From Mycolicibacter algericus DSM 45454 (lineage in GTDB: Bacteria; Actinomycetota; Actinomycetes; Mycobacteriales; Mycobacteriaceae), in NCBI RefSeq assembly GCF_002086455.1, contig NZ_MVHC01000004.1, positions 186,001 through 250,000 of the forward strand: a stretch of DNA of 64,000 nucleotides, in the 5' to 3' direction. Below the pieces are notes generated by a model, which saw only the letters and a list, made by a program, of their open reading frames with translations, was not told the origin of the DNA and searched no databases. The number at the start of each line of letters is the position of its first letter. The first letter of the stretch is position 1. The position numbers and the translations under genes are program-made. Positions 51,012-60,542 of this stretch are shown here, piece after piece.

Positions 51012-51401
51012 CTAGATTCCCAGCACCTCCCCGGCGAACCGGGTCTCGGTGTACTCGCGCACCGACACGATCTGGCCGTCGTGGCAGTCGACGATGAACA
51101 CCAGCGGGCTGTCGTAGTGGCCGCCGTCGGCGGTGACACAGTCGCCGTGCGCCTCGATCACCACGGTCTCGCCCTCGTTGATGCAGCGGGTCAGATGCAG
51201 CGTGATCTGCAGGCCGTGGCGGCGCTCCTCCACCTGCTGGCGCAGGGCGCTCGCGTCGATCGCCTGGCGGGTCAGGATGCTCCAGTAGCTGAAGTCGTCG
51301 CTGACCAGGGTGAAGATCTCGTCCAGGTCGTCATCGCCACAGATGCCCTGCAGGAACATCCACGCCAATTCCGCCTGCGGATCGTCGAACGGGGTGGCCA
51401 C
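51012..51401 (-). CDS. SnoaL-like NTF2 protein (Rv0141c-like)
   Basis: Protein of 129 residues with an NTF2-like fold (DDLDEIFTLVSDDFSYWSILTRQAIDASALRQQ, TVVIEAHGDCVTADGGHYDSP, DGQIVSVREYTETRFAGEVLG). GTG start. Convergent with the DUF427 gene, as in M. tuberculosis. Function unknown. Confidence 0.8.
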   Translation of the reverse strand: MATPFDDPQAELAWMFLQGICGDDDLDEIFTLVSDDFSYWSILTRQAIDASALRQQVEERRHGLQITLHLTRCINEGETVVIEAHGDCVTADGGHYDSPLVFIVDCHDGQIVSVREYTETRFAGEVLGI

Positions 51402-52380
51402 GTCTTCATCGTGGCGTGGCGACGCGAAGCGGTCAACGTGGAAACGGCGTCCCTATGATGACGTCATCTACAGTTCGCTTCGCCGTACCGTCACCTTTCC
51501 CGGGCCCGCGAGTCCCGCGCTGACGCTGTCCCCGCTGCGCCGGGGCCCCGGCGACCCCTGCTTGCAGATCATCGACGGCGCCATCTGGCGGACGAGCCTG
51601 CTCGCCAGTGGCCCGGTGTCGGCGCGGATCACCCGGGCGGCACCCGAGTCGGTGGACTGCACAGCGTGGGGCGACGGCGCCGCGGAGTTCCTCGACGGAC
51701 TGCCGGGACTGCTGGGCGCCGACGACGACGCATCGGACTTCGCGCCGACCGAGCCGACGGTGGCCGCCGCACACCGTCGGCTGCCGCACCTTCGGCTGGG
51801 CCGCACCGGACGGGTGCTTGAAGCGCTCATCCCGGCGATACTCGAACAGCGGGTGCCCGGCGCCGATGCGTTTCGGGCCTGGCGGGTGCTGGTCACCGAG
51901 TTCGGCGGCCCGGCACCCGGACCGGCGCCGCCGCGGATGCGGGTGCCCCCGCCGGCCGAGGTGTGGCGGAGCATCCCGTCGTGGAAGTTTCACCGCGCCA
52001 ATGTCGACGGCGGCCGAGCCCGCACCGTGGTCGGCTGCGCGCAGCGGGCGGCATCGCTGGAGCGGCTGGTGGGCAGGCCCGCCGCGGCGGCTCAGGTGGC
52101 CCTGATGTCGCTGCCCGGTGTCGGGGTGTGGACCGCGGCCGAGACCGCCCAGCGTGCCTTCGGCGACGCCGATGCGCTGTCGGTCGGCGACTATCACATC
52201 GCGAAGATGATCGGCTGGACGCTACTCGGCCGTCCGATCGACGACGACACCATGATCGACCTGCTGGCGCCGATGCGACCGCACCGCCACCGGGTGGTGC
52301 GATTGCTGATCGAGAGCGGGCTGGCCGTCGAACCGCGGCGCGGGCCACGGCTGCCGGTGCAGCGCATCAGTTCGCTGTGA
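51397..52380 (+). CDS. AlkA-like HhH-GPD DNA glycosylase (Rv0142-like)
   Basis: HhH-GPD fold: helix-hairpin-helix LMSLPGVGVWTAAETAQRAFG followed by catalytic Asp in SVGDYHIAKMIGW and APMRPHRHRVVRLL. Probably excises alkylated bases. The start is unresolved: conserved-looking sequence begins near TVTFPGPAS (about 51490), but no ATG/GTG lies in frame just before it. The nearest in-frame GTG is 51397 (327 residues), slightly overlapping the divergent gene. An ATG pair at 51455 is in another frame, so a small indel is possible. Confidence 0.7.
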   Translation, partial: ATSSSWRGDAKRSTWKRRPYDDVIYSSLRRTVTFPGPASPALTLSPLRRGPGDPCLQIIDGAIWRTSLLASGPVSARITRAAPESVDCTAWGDGAAEFLDGLPGLLGADDDASDFAPTEPTVAAAHRRLPHLRLGRTGRVLEALIPAILEQRVPGADAFRAWRVLVTEFGGPAPGPAPPRMRVPPPAEVWRSIPSWKFHRANVDGGRARTVVGCAQRAASLERLVGRPAAAAQVALMSLPGVGVWTAAETAQRAFGDADALSVGDYHIAKMIGWTLLGRPIDDDTMIDLLAPMRPHRHRVVRLLIESGLAVEPRRGPRLPVQRISSL

Positions 52381-52960
52381 AGGGCTGCCCGGGGGTTTCG
52401 GCGGCCGCGGCGCTGGCGAATCGTCCCGAGTCCAGTGCGTCGAGCAACTGGGCGGCGATCCAGGCGATCGCGGCACTGTCGCGGGGCAGTAGCGCCTGCT
52501 CGTAACCGATCAGCATGTACATCCCCCAGCTGGCGAACAAGTGCGCCTGACGTTCGTCGTGCAGGACCTCCAGCGCCGACTCATACATGATGTCGAAGCG
52601 CTGCCGATCCACCTGGGTCTGCACGGCACGCACCTGCGGATCCGCCGAACTCCAGGAGCGGATCGCGGCCTCCGCGCCGTGCGGCAGCGACAAGCCGATC
52701 TGGATCAGGCTGTCGAGACGCTCGCGTGGGTCGGGCAGGGCCCGCGCGAACTCCACGTGCTGGACGGTGCGGTCGTCCAGCCAGTGCTGAACCAGGTCGC
52801 GGGTGTAGACCGGCCAGCTGGTGAAGTAGTGGTAGAACGAGCCCGTCGTCACCCCGAGGCGGTTGCAGACTTCGGCCAGCTTGAGGCCGCCGTAGCCCAA
52901 TTCCGACAGTACTTCGAGACCCGTCTCGAAGTACGCCTGTCGGGAGAGCACCGCGGCCAT
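52367..52960 (-). CDS. TetR family regulator
   Basis: Protein of 197 residues with HTH ELGYGGLKLAEVCNRLGVTTGSFYHYFTSW and an all-helical ligand domain. It overlaps the end of the glycosylase gene by 14 bp (convergent). Divergent from another TetR gene. Target genes unknown. Confidence 0.82.
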   Translation of the reverse strand: MAAVLSRQAYFETGLEVLSELGYGGLKLAEVCNRLGVTTGSFYHYFTSWPVYTRDLVQHWLDDRTVQHVEFARALPDPRERLDSLIQIGLSLPHGAEAAIRSWSSADPQVRAVQTQVDRQRFDIMYESALEVLHDERQAHLFASWGMYMLIGYEQALLPRDSAAIAWIAAQLLDALDSGRFASAAAAETPGQPFTAN

Positions 52961-53075
52961 AAGTTGACTTTAGTTCGCCGGAGGCGCTGGCGGGACGCAT
53001 CCGGGGATGCAGAAGTGAATGATCGTAATGCGGAATTTACCGACGGGTCACGGTGGCGGTGCCAGAATTCATCTC

Positions 53076-53738
53076 ATGCAGGAAGTTGCGTTCCACCGGC
53101 TCGGGCGTCCCCGCGGCGCACGGTCCAGCCTGACCCGGGAACGCATCGTTGTCGCTGCCAGCGGCGTGTTCGGCGAGTTCGGCTACCACGCGACGACGTT
53201 TCAGGCCATCGCCGCCCGCGCGCATCTGACGCGGCCGGCGATCAACCACTACTTCTCGAACAAGCAACTGCTCTACCAGGCGGTGCTCAACCGCAACGAA
53301 TCGATTCTCGACAACGCCGTCGAACGGGCGCGCGCCGAGAACGGCCTGATCGCACGGCTGTCGTCGGTCATCTACGCGTTCGCCCAGCTCGGGGAGGCGG
53401 ACCGCACGGCCGCGGCGTTCGCGGTCACCGCGGTGCTGGACGCCCAGCGGGACCCGGAACTGCGGGCACTGGTCGGGGATCTGCAGGGGCCGACCCGGCG
53501 GTTCCTCACCGACGCGCTCACCGATGCCATCGATCGGGGCGAGCTGGTCACCGCGACCTCGGTCGGCGATCTGACCGAGACGTTGTTGGCCGTGCTGTGG
53601 GGGATCGGGTTCTACATCGCCGCGCTCGGCGACCACGACGAGTCGGCCGCGGTGATCGCCAGCGTGCAGGCGCTGTTGGCGAACCGGCTCTGGCAGCTGC
53701 ATCAGCCCGCCCCACCGGCCGATGACGGCAGTGAATAG
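53076..53738 (+). CDS. TetR family regulator (Rv0144-like)
   Basis: Protein of 220 residues with HTH FGYHATTFQAIAARAHLTRPAINHYFSNKQ. ATG 53076 is preferred to in-frame starts at 53019 because the intervening residues look non-conserved. It lies upstream of the methyltransferase gene, as Rv0144 precedes Rv0145; a GCTTGC/GCAAGC inverted repeat (53765-53786) in the gap may be its site. Confidence 0.8.
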   Translation: MQEVAFHRLGRPRGARSSLTRERIVVAASGVFGEFGYHATTFQAIAARAHLTRPAINHYFSNKQLLYQAVLNRNESILDNAVERARAENGLIARLSSVIYAFAQLGEADRTAAAFAVTAVLDAQRDPELRALVGDLQGPTRRFLTDALTDAIDRGELVTATSVGDLTETLLAVLWGIGFYIAALGDHDESAAVIASVQALLANRLWQLHQPAPPADDGSE

Positions 53739-53797
53739 CTCGCCTAACTTTTTTCGGTAGCATGGCTTGCGATACCGACGGCAAGCTAGCGAGGTAA

Positions 53798-54736
<939 letters not shown>

Positions 54737-54806
54737 CCCGTTGACCGGCTGCCCCTCTTGCGCCGATCGCGCGGCATGACGGGCCGCGCAGCGGTAGGAA
54801 GGGACC

Positions 54807-56183
54807 ATGACCACCACTACCGATGTCGGCGATGTCGTCGCCCTGCTGCGCGGCACCTTCGCGACCGGACGGACGCGCGATGTGCGCTGGCGGCGCACCC
54901 AGCTGCGCCGCCTCGAGCAGATGATGAACGAGAACGAGGCGCAGATCGCCGAGGCGCTGGCGGCCGACCTCGACCGCAAGCCGTTCGAGGCGTGGTTGGC
55001 CGATATCGCCGGGACCGCTGCCGAGGCCCGGTATGCGACCAAGCACGTCAAGAAGTGGATGCGGCGCAGGCATCGGCTGCTCGAGCTGGCCCAGCTGCCC
55101 GGCCGCGGCTGGGTGGAGTACGAACCCTACGGCACGGTGCTGATCATCGGCGCCTGGAACTTCCCGTTCTATCTGACGCTGGGACCGCTGGTGGGCGCGA
55201 TCGCGGCGGGAAACACCGTGGTGCTCAAGCCATCCGAGATCTCCGCCGCATCGTCGCGGCTGATGGCCGAGTTAGTGCCGCGTTACCTGGACAACGACGC
55301 GATCGTGGTGGTCGAGGGCGACGGCGCGGTCAGTCAGGCGTTGATCGCGCAGGGCTTCGACCGGGTGATGTTCACCGGCGGGACCGAGATCGGCCGCAAG
55401 ATCATGGCCGGGGCGGCCGAACACCTGACACCAGTGACGCTGGAACTGGGCGGCAAGAGCCCGTGCATCGTGGCCGCCGACGCCGACATCGACGTCGCGG
55501 CCAAGCGGATCGCCTGGACCAAACTGCTGAACTCCGGCCAGACCTGCGTCGCCCCCGACTACGTGCTGGCCGACGCCACGATCCGCGACGAACTCGTCGC
55601 CAGGATCGGCGAGGCCATCACCGACTTCCGCGCGCAAGAACCGCACGGCATGAAGATCGTCAACGAACGCCAATACAACCGTCTCACAAAGTATTTGGCC
55701 GACACTCGCGGCACCGTGGCGCTCGGCGGCGGCACGGATGCCGCCACACTGCGGATCGAACCGACCGTCGTCGTCGACCCCGATCCCGCCGAGGCGTTGA
55801 TGACCAACGAGATCTTCGGCCCCATCCTGCCGGTGATCACCGTCGCCTCCATCGAGGATGCCATCGCGTTCGTCAACGCCCGGCCCAAGCCGCTGGCCGC
55901 CTACCTGTTCACCAAGACCCGCGCGGTGCGCGAGAAGGTGATCAGCCGGGTGCCCGCGGGCGGCATGCTGGTCAACCACCTGGTGTTCCAGGTGTCCACC
56001 GCCAAGCTGCCCTTCGGCGGCGTCGGCCCGTCCGGAATGGGGGCCTACCACGGCCGGTGGGGTTTCGAGGAGTTCAGCCACCGCAAGACGGTGCTGACCA
56101 AGCCAACCCGACCCGATGTCAGCGCGATGATCTACCCGCCGTATACAGAGAAGGCCTGGAAGTTGGCGCGAAGGCTTTTCTAG
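54807..56183 (+). CDS. aldehyde dehydrogenase (Rv0147-like)
   Basis: ALDH of 458 residues. General base Glu213 in TLELGGKSP and nucleophile Cys247 in NSGQTCVAPDY, with NAD-binding PWNFP-type sequence (IGAWNFPFYLTLGPL). C-terminal hydrophobic segment is short, resembling class 3/fatty-aldehyde enzymes. Oxidises an aldehyde to acid; together with the SDR downstream it suggests lipid catabolism. Confidence 0.87.
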   Translation: MTTTTDVGDVVALLRGTFATGRTRDVRWRRTQLRRLEQMMNENEAQIAEALAADLDRKPFEAWLADIAGTAAEARYATKHVKKWMRRRHRLLELAQLPGRGWVEYEPYGTVLIIGAWNFPFYLTLGPLVGAIAAGNTVVLKPSEISAASSRLMAELVPRYLDNDAIVVVEGDGAVSQALIAQGFDRVMFTGGTEIGRKIMAGAAEHLTPVTLELGGKSPCIVAADADIDVAAKRIAWTKLLNSGQTCVAPDYVLADATIRDELVARIGEAITDFRAQEPHGMKIVNERQYNRLTKYLADTRGTVALGGGTDAATLRIEPTVVVDPDPAEALMTNEIFGPILPVITVASIEDAIAFVNARPKPLAAYLFTKTRAVREKVISRVPAGGMLVNHLVFQVSTAKLPFGGVGPSGMGAYHGRWGFEEFSHRKTVLTKPTRPDVSAMIYPPYTEKAWKLARRLF

Positions 56184-56223
56184 GGCTGTTTTATCGTGAC
56201 GATCGAATCGAGGAAGGAAGCTC

Positions 56224-57087
56224 ATGCCCGGAGTGCAGGATCGTGTTGTCGTCGTCACCGGAGCCGGTGGCGGACTTGGCCGTGAATACGCCCTGACCCT
56301 GGCCCGCGAGGGTGCCGCGGTGGTGGTCAACGATCTCGGCGGTGCCCGCGACGGCACCGGAGCCGGCCACAACATGGCCGATCAGGTGGTCACCGAGATC
56401 AAAGAGGCCGGTGGCCGGGCCGTCGCCAACTACGACAGCGTCGCCGACAGCGATGGCGCGGCCAACATCATCAAGACCGCGATCGACGAGTTCGGCAAGG
56501 TCGACGGCGTGGTCAGCAATGCCGGCATCCTGCGGGACGGCACCTTCCACAAGATGACCTTCGACAACTGGAACGCCGTGCTGCAGGTGCACCTCTACGG
56601 CGGGTACAACGTGGTGCGCGCCGCCTGGACGCACTTCCGCGAGCAGGGCTACGGCCGGGTGGTGGTGGCCACCTCCACCAGCGGACTGTTCGGCAACTTC
56701 GGGCAGGCCAACTACGGGGCCGCCAAGCTCGGCCTGGTCGGCATGATCAACACGCTGGCCATCGAGGGCGCCAAGTACAACATCAAGGCCAACGCGATCG
56801 CCCCGATCGCCGCCACCCGCATGACCGAGGACATCCTGCCGCCGGAGGTGCTGGAGAAACTCAAGCCCGAGTACGTCGCACCGGTGGTCGCCTACCTGTG
56901 CACCGAAGAGCTCGCCGAGACGGGCTCGGTGTTCATCGCCGGTGGCGGCAAGGTGCAGCGGGCGGCGCTGTTCGAGAACGCCGGCGCCAACTTCGAAAAC
57001 CCGCCGTCGGTCGATGACGTCGCGGCGCAGTGGTCGACGATCGCCGACATGTCGGCGGCCAAGGCGGCCAGCTTCTCGCTGCAGTAG
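56224..57087 (+). CDS. SDR, 3-hydroxyacyl-CoA dehydrogenase/MFE-2 type (Rv0148-like)
   Basis: SDR of 287 residues. TGAGGGLGREYAL nucleotide loop, NDLGGARDGTG, NAGILRDGTF, and active site ANYGAAKLGL. The sequence is of the peroxisomal multifunctional enzyme type that handles 3-hydroxyacyl-CoA or steroid substrates. AGGAAGG precedes the ATG; 40 bp after the ALDH gene, so probably co-transcribed. Confidence 0.87.
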   Translation: MPGVQDRVVVVTGAGGGLGREYALTLAREGAAVVVNDLGGARDGTGAGHNMADQVVTEIKEAGGRAVANYDSVADSDGAANIIKTAIDEFGKVDGVVSNAGILRDGTFHKMTFDNWNAVLQVHLYGGYNVVRAAWTHFREQGYGRVVVATSTSGLFGNFGQANYGAAKLGLVGMINTLAIEGAKYNIKANAIAPIAATRMTEDILPPEVLEKLKPEYVAPVVAYLCTEELAETGSVFIAGGGKVQRAALFENAGANFENPPSVDDVAAQWSTIADMSAAKAASFSLQ

Positions 57088-57126
57088 CGCGGTGGCCTCG
57101 GCCGGGGGCGTCGCGGCCGGACGGTG

Positions 57127-57942
57127 TCAGTCGACCAGTGCGGCGCGCAGCCCGTCCCGGTCGGCATCGGTGACCCCGGAGGCGTGCAGGAACGCGTCCA
57201 GCGAGCCGAAGTTCTGCTCGATCGAACGGTGGGCGGCCTCGAGGTAGTCCGCGCGCACGCCGAGCACCTCGTCGGAGAGCCGGGCCTCGGTGAAGGTCAG
57301 CACCTCGGGGGTGATCTCATCCTCGGGCCGGGACCGGATCATGTCCATGATCCGGTCCCGCAATACCGGCACCGCGGTGTTACTGCGCAGGTAGTCCGCC
57401 ACCACCGCATCCCGGTCGACGCCGGCCGCCTGCAGCACCACCGCAACGACGAACCCGGTGCGGTCCTTGCCGGCGAAGCAGTGCGCCAGCACCGGCCGGC
57501 CCGCCGCCAGCAGCGACACCACCCGCTGCACCGCCCGGCGGGAGCCGCCCAGGGTGGGGAAGCGCTGGTACTCCTCAAGCATGTAGCGGGCCGCGACGTC
57601 GGCGGCGGTGTCCGCATCGGGCTTCTCGGCCATCATCTTGCGGAACGCGTCCTCGTGCGGCGATGAGCTCTCGGGCGCCTGGTCGGCGGCCAGATCGGGG
57701 AAGGGCAGCAGATGGATGTCGACACCGTCGGGCACCAGACCCGGCCCGCGCCGCGTCACCTCCCGCGGGGACCGCAGGTCGGCGACGTCGGCCACCCCGA
57801 TACGCAGCAGCTGCTCGCGGCCACGGTCGTCGAGGCGACTCAGTTCGCTGGACCGGAACAGCCGGCCCGGGCGCAGCGCGCCGGTCGTCTCTGATACGTC
57901 GCGAAAATTCCACGCCCCGGGCAGGTCCGGCTGGGAGGTCAC
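57127..57942 (-). CDS. ptpB: PtpB-type protein tyrosine/dual-specificity phosphatase
   Basis: Protein of 271 residues. Signature P-loop HCFAGKDRTGF (Cys155) and PtpB-specific LPGAWNFRDV, RPGRLFRSSELSRLDD and LPFPDLA. In M. tuberculosis PtpB is secreted and acts on host phosphotyrosine and phosphoinositides. The GTG at 57942 gives the family start (just before LPGAWNFRD); longer in-frame starts reach 58008. Convergent with the SDR gene; Rv0149-Rv0152c equivalents are absent between them. Confidence 0.9.
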   Translation of the reverse strand: MTSQPDLPGAWNFRDVSETTGALRPGRLFRSSELSRLDDRGREQLLRIGVADVADLRSPREVTRRGPGLVPDGVDIHLLPFPDLAADQAPESSSPHEDAFRKMMAEKPDADTAADVAARYMLEEYQRFPTLGGSRRAVQRVVSLLAAGRPVLAHCFAGKDRTGFVVAVVLQAAGVDRDAVVADYLRSNTAVPVLRDRIMDMIRSRPEDEITPEVLTFTEARLSDEVLGVRADYLEAAHRSIEQNFGSLDAFLHASGVTDADRDGLRAALVD

Positions 57943-57986
57943 CTCGCCACGATAGGACACCGGGCGGACGACTCCGTCGCGGCAGT

Positions 57987-58002
57987 CCCCCGCAAGCGGG
58001 GG
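57987..58002. other. GC hairpin upstream of ptpB
   Basis: CCCCCGC-AA-GCGGGGG inverted repeat 45 bp before the ptpB GTG, next to the terminator hairpin. Could form an mRNA structure in the ptpB leader; no T-tract follows. Confidence 0.35.
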
Positions 58003-58018
58003 CGACACCCCGCAAAAA

Positions 58019-58046
58019 GCCCCCGATCCGGTGATGGATCGGGGGC
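58019..58046 (-). terminator. intrinsic terminator of the small gene at 58068
   Basis: Perfect 11-bp stem GCCCCCGATCC / GGATCGGGGGC with a 6-base loop. On the minus strand it is followed by TTTTT (58013-58017), a textbook rho-independent terminator 22 bp after the small gene's stop. It separates that gene from ptpB. Confidence 0.85.
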
Positions 58047-58067
58047 CGTGACGCTTGCTCGCCGGGA

Positions 58068-58211
58068 CTAGATCGGCGGGTAGTTCTGTGGCGGGTAGCC
58101 GCCGCCGTCGTCGACGCCGCGCAGGCCCCAGGTCAGGTACTTGAAGAAGAACTCGGCCTCATCGCTCATGTCGTAATCCGGATTCGGATCGTAACCGTAA
58201 CCAGGACCCAT
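58068..58211 (-). CDS. small conserved-looking protein, 47 residues (possibly Rv0157A-like)
   Basis: Short gene encoding MGPGYGYDPNPDYDMSDEAE then FFFKYLTWGLRGVDDGGGYP and a PPQNYPPI tail. Tyr/Pro/Gly-rich ends flank a short acidic-aromatic helix. GAGGGG lies upstream and a strong terminator follows, so it forms its own transcript. Position just before the Rv0158-like TetR gene suggests the small Rv0157A; this is from memory. Function unknown. Confidence 0.68.
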   Translation of the reverse strand: MGPGYGYDPNPDYDMSDEAEFFFKYLTWGLRGVDDGGGYPPQNYPPI

Positions 58212-58339
58212 GTCATCAACCCCTCAGCTTGGATTGCCCCAGTTTAGTCGGCCCGTCAACGGTGCGATGCCGGACTGCATAGAATCCTTCCAACCAGTTG
58301 ATTGACCGGATGATGCCGGCGGCCGGATAGCGAGTGCAC

Positions 58340-58978
58340 ATGCCCAACGACAAGGGGAGCTCCGCCCAGGGGCCCTCCCGCCGCGAAGAGCTGCTCGCGG
58401 TCGCCACCAAGTTGTTCGCCGCCCGCGGCTACCACGGCACCCGCATGGACGACGTCGCCGATGTGGTCGGCCTGAACAAGGCGACCGTCTACCACTATTA
58501 CGCAAGCAAGTCGCTGATCCTCTACGACATCTACCAGCAGGCCGCCGAACGGACGCTGGCCGCCGTGCACGACGACCCGACCTGGACCGCGCGCGAGGCG
58601 CTATACCAGTACACGGTGCGGCTACTCGACCAGATCGCCGTCAACCCGGAGGGGGCGGCGGTCTACTTCCAGGAGCAGCCCTACATCACCGAGTGGTTCA
58701 CCGACGAACAGGTCGCCGAGGTCCGGGAGAAGGAAGCCCAGGTCTACGAGCACGTGCACGGCCTGATTGACCGGGGTATCGCCAGCGGCGAGTTCTACCA
58801 GTGCGATTCGCACGTGCTGGCGCTCGGCTACATCGGCATGACGCTGGGGGCCTACCGCTGGTTGCGGCCCAGCGGTAGGCGCAGCGCCAAGGAGATCGCC
58901 GCGGAGTTCAGCACCGCCCTGCTGCGCGGGCTGATCCGCGATGAGACGGTCCGCGTCGAGTCACCGCTGGGCGTGTAG
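58340..58978 (+). CDS. TetR family regulator (Rv0158-like)
   Basis: Protein of 212 residues (or 214 from GTG 58334). HTH RGYHGTRMDDVADVVGLNKATVYHYYASKS; the ligand domain resembles acyl-CoA-responsive regulators (KstR2/FadR-like). Length matches Rv0158. Operator not recognised. Convergent with the DUF222 gene, separated by a GC hairpin. Confidence 0.85.
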   Translation: MPNDKGSSAQGPSRREELLAVATKLFAARGYHGTRMDDVADVVGLNKATVYHYYASKSLILYDIYQQAAERTLAAVHDDPTWTAREALYQYTVRLLDQIAVNPEGAAVYFQEQPYITEWFTDEQVAEVREKEAQVYEHVHGLIDRGIASGEFYQCDSHVLALGYIGMTLGAYRWLRPSGRRSAKEIAAEFSTALLRGLIRDETVRVESPLGV

Positions 58979-58982
58979 CAGG

Positions 58983-58997
58983 CCCCCGCTACGGGGG
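58983..58997. terminator. possible bidirectional hairpin between convergent genes
   Basis: CCCCCG-CTA-CGGGGG stem overlapping the end of the DUF222 gene, 5 bp after the TetR stop. No T-tract on either side, so termination would be weak or structure-only. Confidence 0.4.
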
Positions 58998-60485
58998 AGG
59001 CCTCTCGCGTTGGGCCAGGTTGAGGGCGCGCTCGGTGTTGATGCATCGGAGGCGGTCTTGGGCGCGGGTGGTTCTTCTGGTGGGCATCATGAGGTCGCGC
59101 TGGTGGCCGACCGGTGGTGTGGTGGCCGGTGGTGTGGCGGTGGGCAGGCTGAGGCCGGGGAACAGCAGGCGGCTGGCCGGCCGGGTGGTGTAGGTGTGGC
59201 CCGTCGGGGAGGTCCAGTCGATGCTGCCGTCGGGGTGCTGACGGTCGCTCCAGCCGCCGGGCCCAATCCAGAAAGTCTTGAGCAAGTGGTGCTTTCGGCA
59301 TAGACAGCGCAGGTTGCCCGGGTGGGTCGGCCCCCAGGGGTGGGGGACGGCGTGGTCGATGTCGCAGGCGGTCGCGGGCCGGTCGCAGCCAGGGAATCGG
59401 CAAGTCATGTCGCGGGCGCGGACGAATGCGGCCAGGGCGGATGAAGGCCGGTAGCCGGTTTCGGTGGTCAGCTCGGCCGGGGGCCGTAGCTTCGTCACGG
59501 TGGCGCCGCTGGCGATGAGTTGCGCCAGCAGGCCCGAGGGCACGCTGCCACCGCCGACGATGCGTGCCGAGGGCGGGCGGGATTGAGCCGGCGCCGGGCT
59601 CGGCCGGGATGGTGCGGGCTCGGGTTCGCCGGACAGTTGCGGGTCGGGGGCGGCGTCGGCGGTGGCGGGTTCGGCGAGCACGTGGACGACGACGTTGGCG
59701 GCGCGGGCGTCGGTGCCGGTGGCGGCGGGACAGTCGGGGTGGCCGCAGGCACACGCCAGGGTTTCGGCGCCGGCGGCCAGGGCGCCGAGCGCGTCGGCCC
59801 GGCGCTGGGCCAGGGTGCGAGGGTCGTCGTCGCAGACGCTGTGTGCCAGTTGCATCAGTCGTTGATCCAGGGCGGCGGCATCCACGGCGAACAGCCGGCC
59901 CCACAGCCCGGTAGTTCCGGCTTCGGTGTGAGTCGTGTCGATGACCAGTTCGCGGCCGCGGGCCTGGTCGCGCAGGCGGCGTACCGCGGCGGGATCGTGA
60001 CGTTCGATCAGGGCGTCGATGGCTTCGGCGGCCTTGGTGACCGACAGCGGTCCCAGGGTGGTGGCTATGTCAGCCAGCTCACCGTCGACGAGTGTCAGTA
60101 CGCCGGGGTCGGTGATCAAGGTGGTGTGCCAGGCGATCGCCGAGGCCAGCCGGGCGCTGATCCGGCCGGAGCGTAGCAGGGCGGCCACCTGCGGGATGCG
60201 GTGCCGCAGGGCGCCGGCCAGGTACATCTGCGAGGAGGCCATGCGGTGGCTGATGTGTTCGGCGGCGGCCACCTCGGCGGCGGCGGCGTCCCAGTTGTCG
60301 CAGGTCCATCGGGACCGGTCGAACCCATCGCCCCTGATGCGCCGGGCCACCAACTCGCTGATGGCGGCCAGCCGGTGGGCGGCGGCGGCTGCTTCCACCC
60401 GCGCCCAGCCGGCGATCGTCGCGATCAGGGCGCCGTCATCGGCAGCACCCAGCTCTTCCAGCTGCGCCAACGATACATCGAACAT
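58989..60485 (-). CDS. 13E12-family DUF222/HNH endonuclease-like protein
   Basis: Protein of 498 residues. DUF222 region (about 30-300) and a C-terminal HNH motif CRFPGCDRPATACDIDHAVPHP ... NLRCLCRKHHLLKTFW with the zinc cysteines. Such 13E12/REP13E12 proteins are repeated in mycobacterial genomes and some are LexA-controlled. ATG at 60485 lies inside a perfect SOS box. The Pro-rich insert (about 285-315) is variable in the family. The nuclease role is inferred from the motif. Confidence 0.85.
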   Translation of the reverse strand: MFDVSLAQLEELGAADDGALIATIAGWARVEAAAAAHRLAAISELVARRIRGDGFDRSRWTCDNWDAAAAEVAAAEHISHRMASSQMYLAGALRHRIPQVAALLRSGRISARLASAIAWHTTLITDPGVLTLVDGELADIATTLGPLSVTKAAEAIDALIERHDPAAVRRLRDQARGRELVIDTTHTEAGTTGLWGRLFAVDAAALDQRLMQLAHSVCDDDPRTLAQRRADALGALAAGAETLACACGHPDCPAATGTDARAANVVVHVLAEPATADAAPDPQLSGEPEPAPSRPSPAPAQSRPPSARIVGGGSVPSGLLAQLIASGATVTKLRPPAELTTETGYRPSSALAAFVRARDMTCRFPGCDRPATACDIDHAVPHPWGPTHPGNLRCLCRKHHLLKTFWIGPGGWSDRQHPDGSIDWTSPTGHTYTTRPASRLLFPGLSLPTATPPATTPPVGHQRDLMMPTRRTTRAQDRLRCINTERALNLAQRERPPP

Positions 60486-60493
60486 ATGTTCGA
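60478..60493. promoter_or_regulatory. perfect LexA SOS box
   Basis: TCGAAC-ATAT-GTTCGA, an exact match to the mycobacterial SOS box TCGAAC(N4)GTTCGA, in an 18-bp perfect palindrome. It covers the ATG of the 13E12-family gene, so LexA would block transcription of a short-leader or leaderless mRNA. Confidence 0.88.
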
Positions 60494-60542
60494 TAATACA
60501 CGAGTCCACAGGCGCGCGCCGCGCCCGTTCGGGGCGGGCGGC

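Noticed and set aside
57094..57116. GGCCG/CGGCC inverted repeat between the SDR and ptpB genes as a terminator
   Set aside because: Short GC-only stem without T-tract; such repeats are expected by chance at this base composition.
58852..59904. Arg-rich 350-codon minus-strand frame within the DUF222 region
   Set aside because: Alternative frame of the 13E12-family gene; the DUF222/HNH frame has the motifs.
58989..60485. 13E12 gene as evidence of a prophage
   Set aside because: No integrase, capsid, portal or lysis genes nearby and the flanks keep Rv0158/Rv0161-like order.
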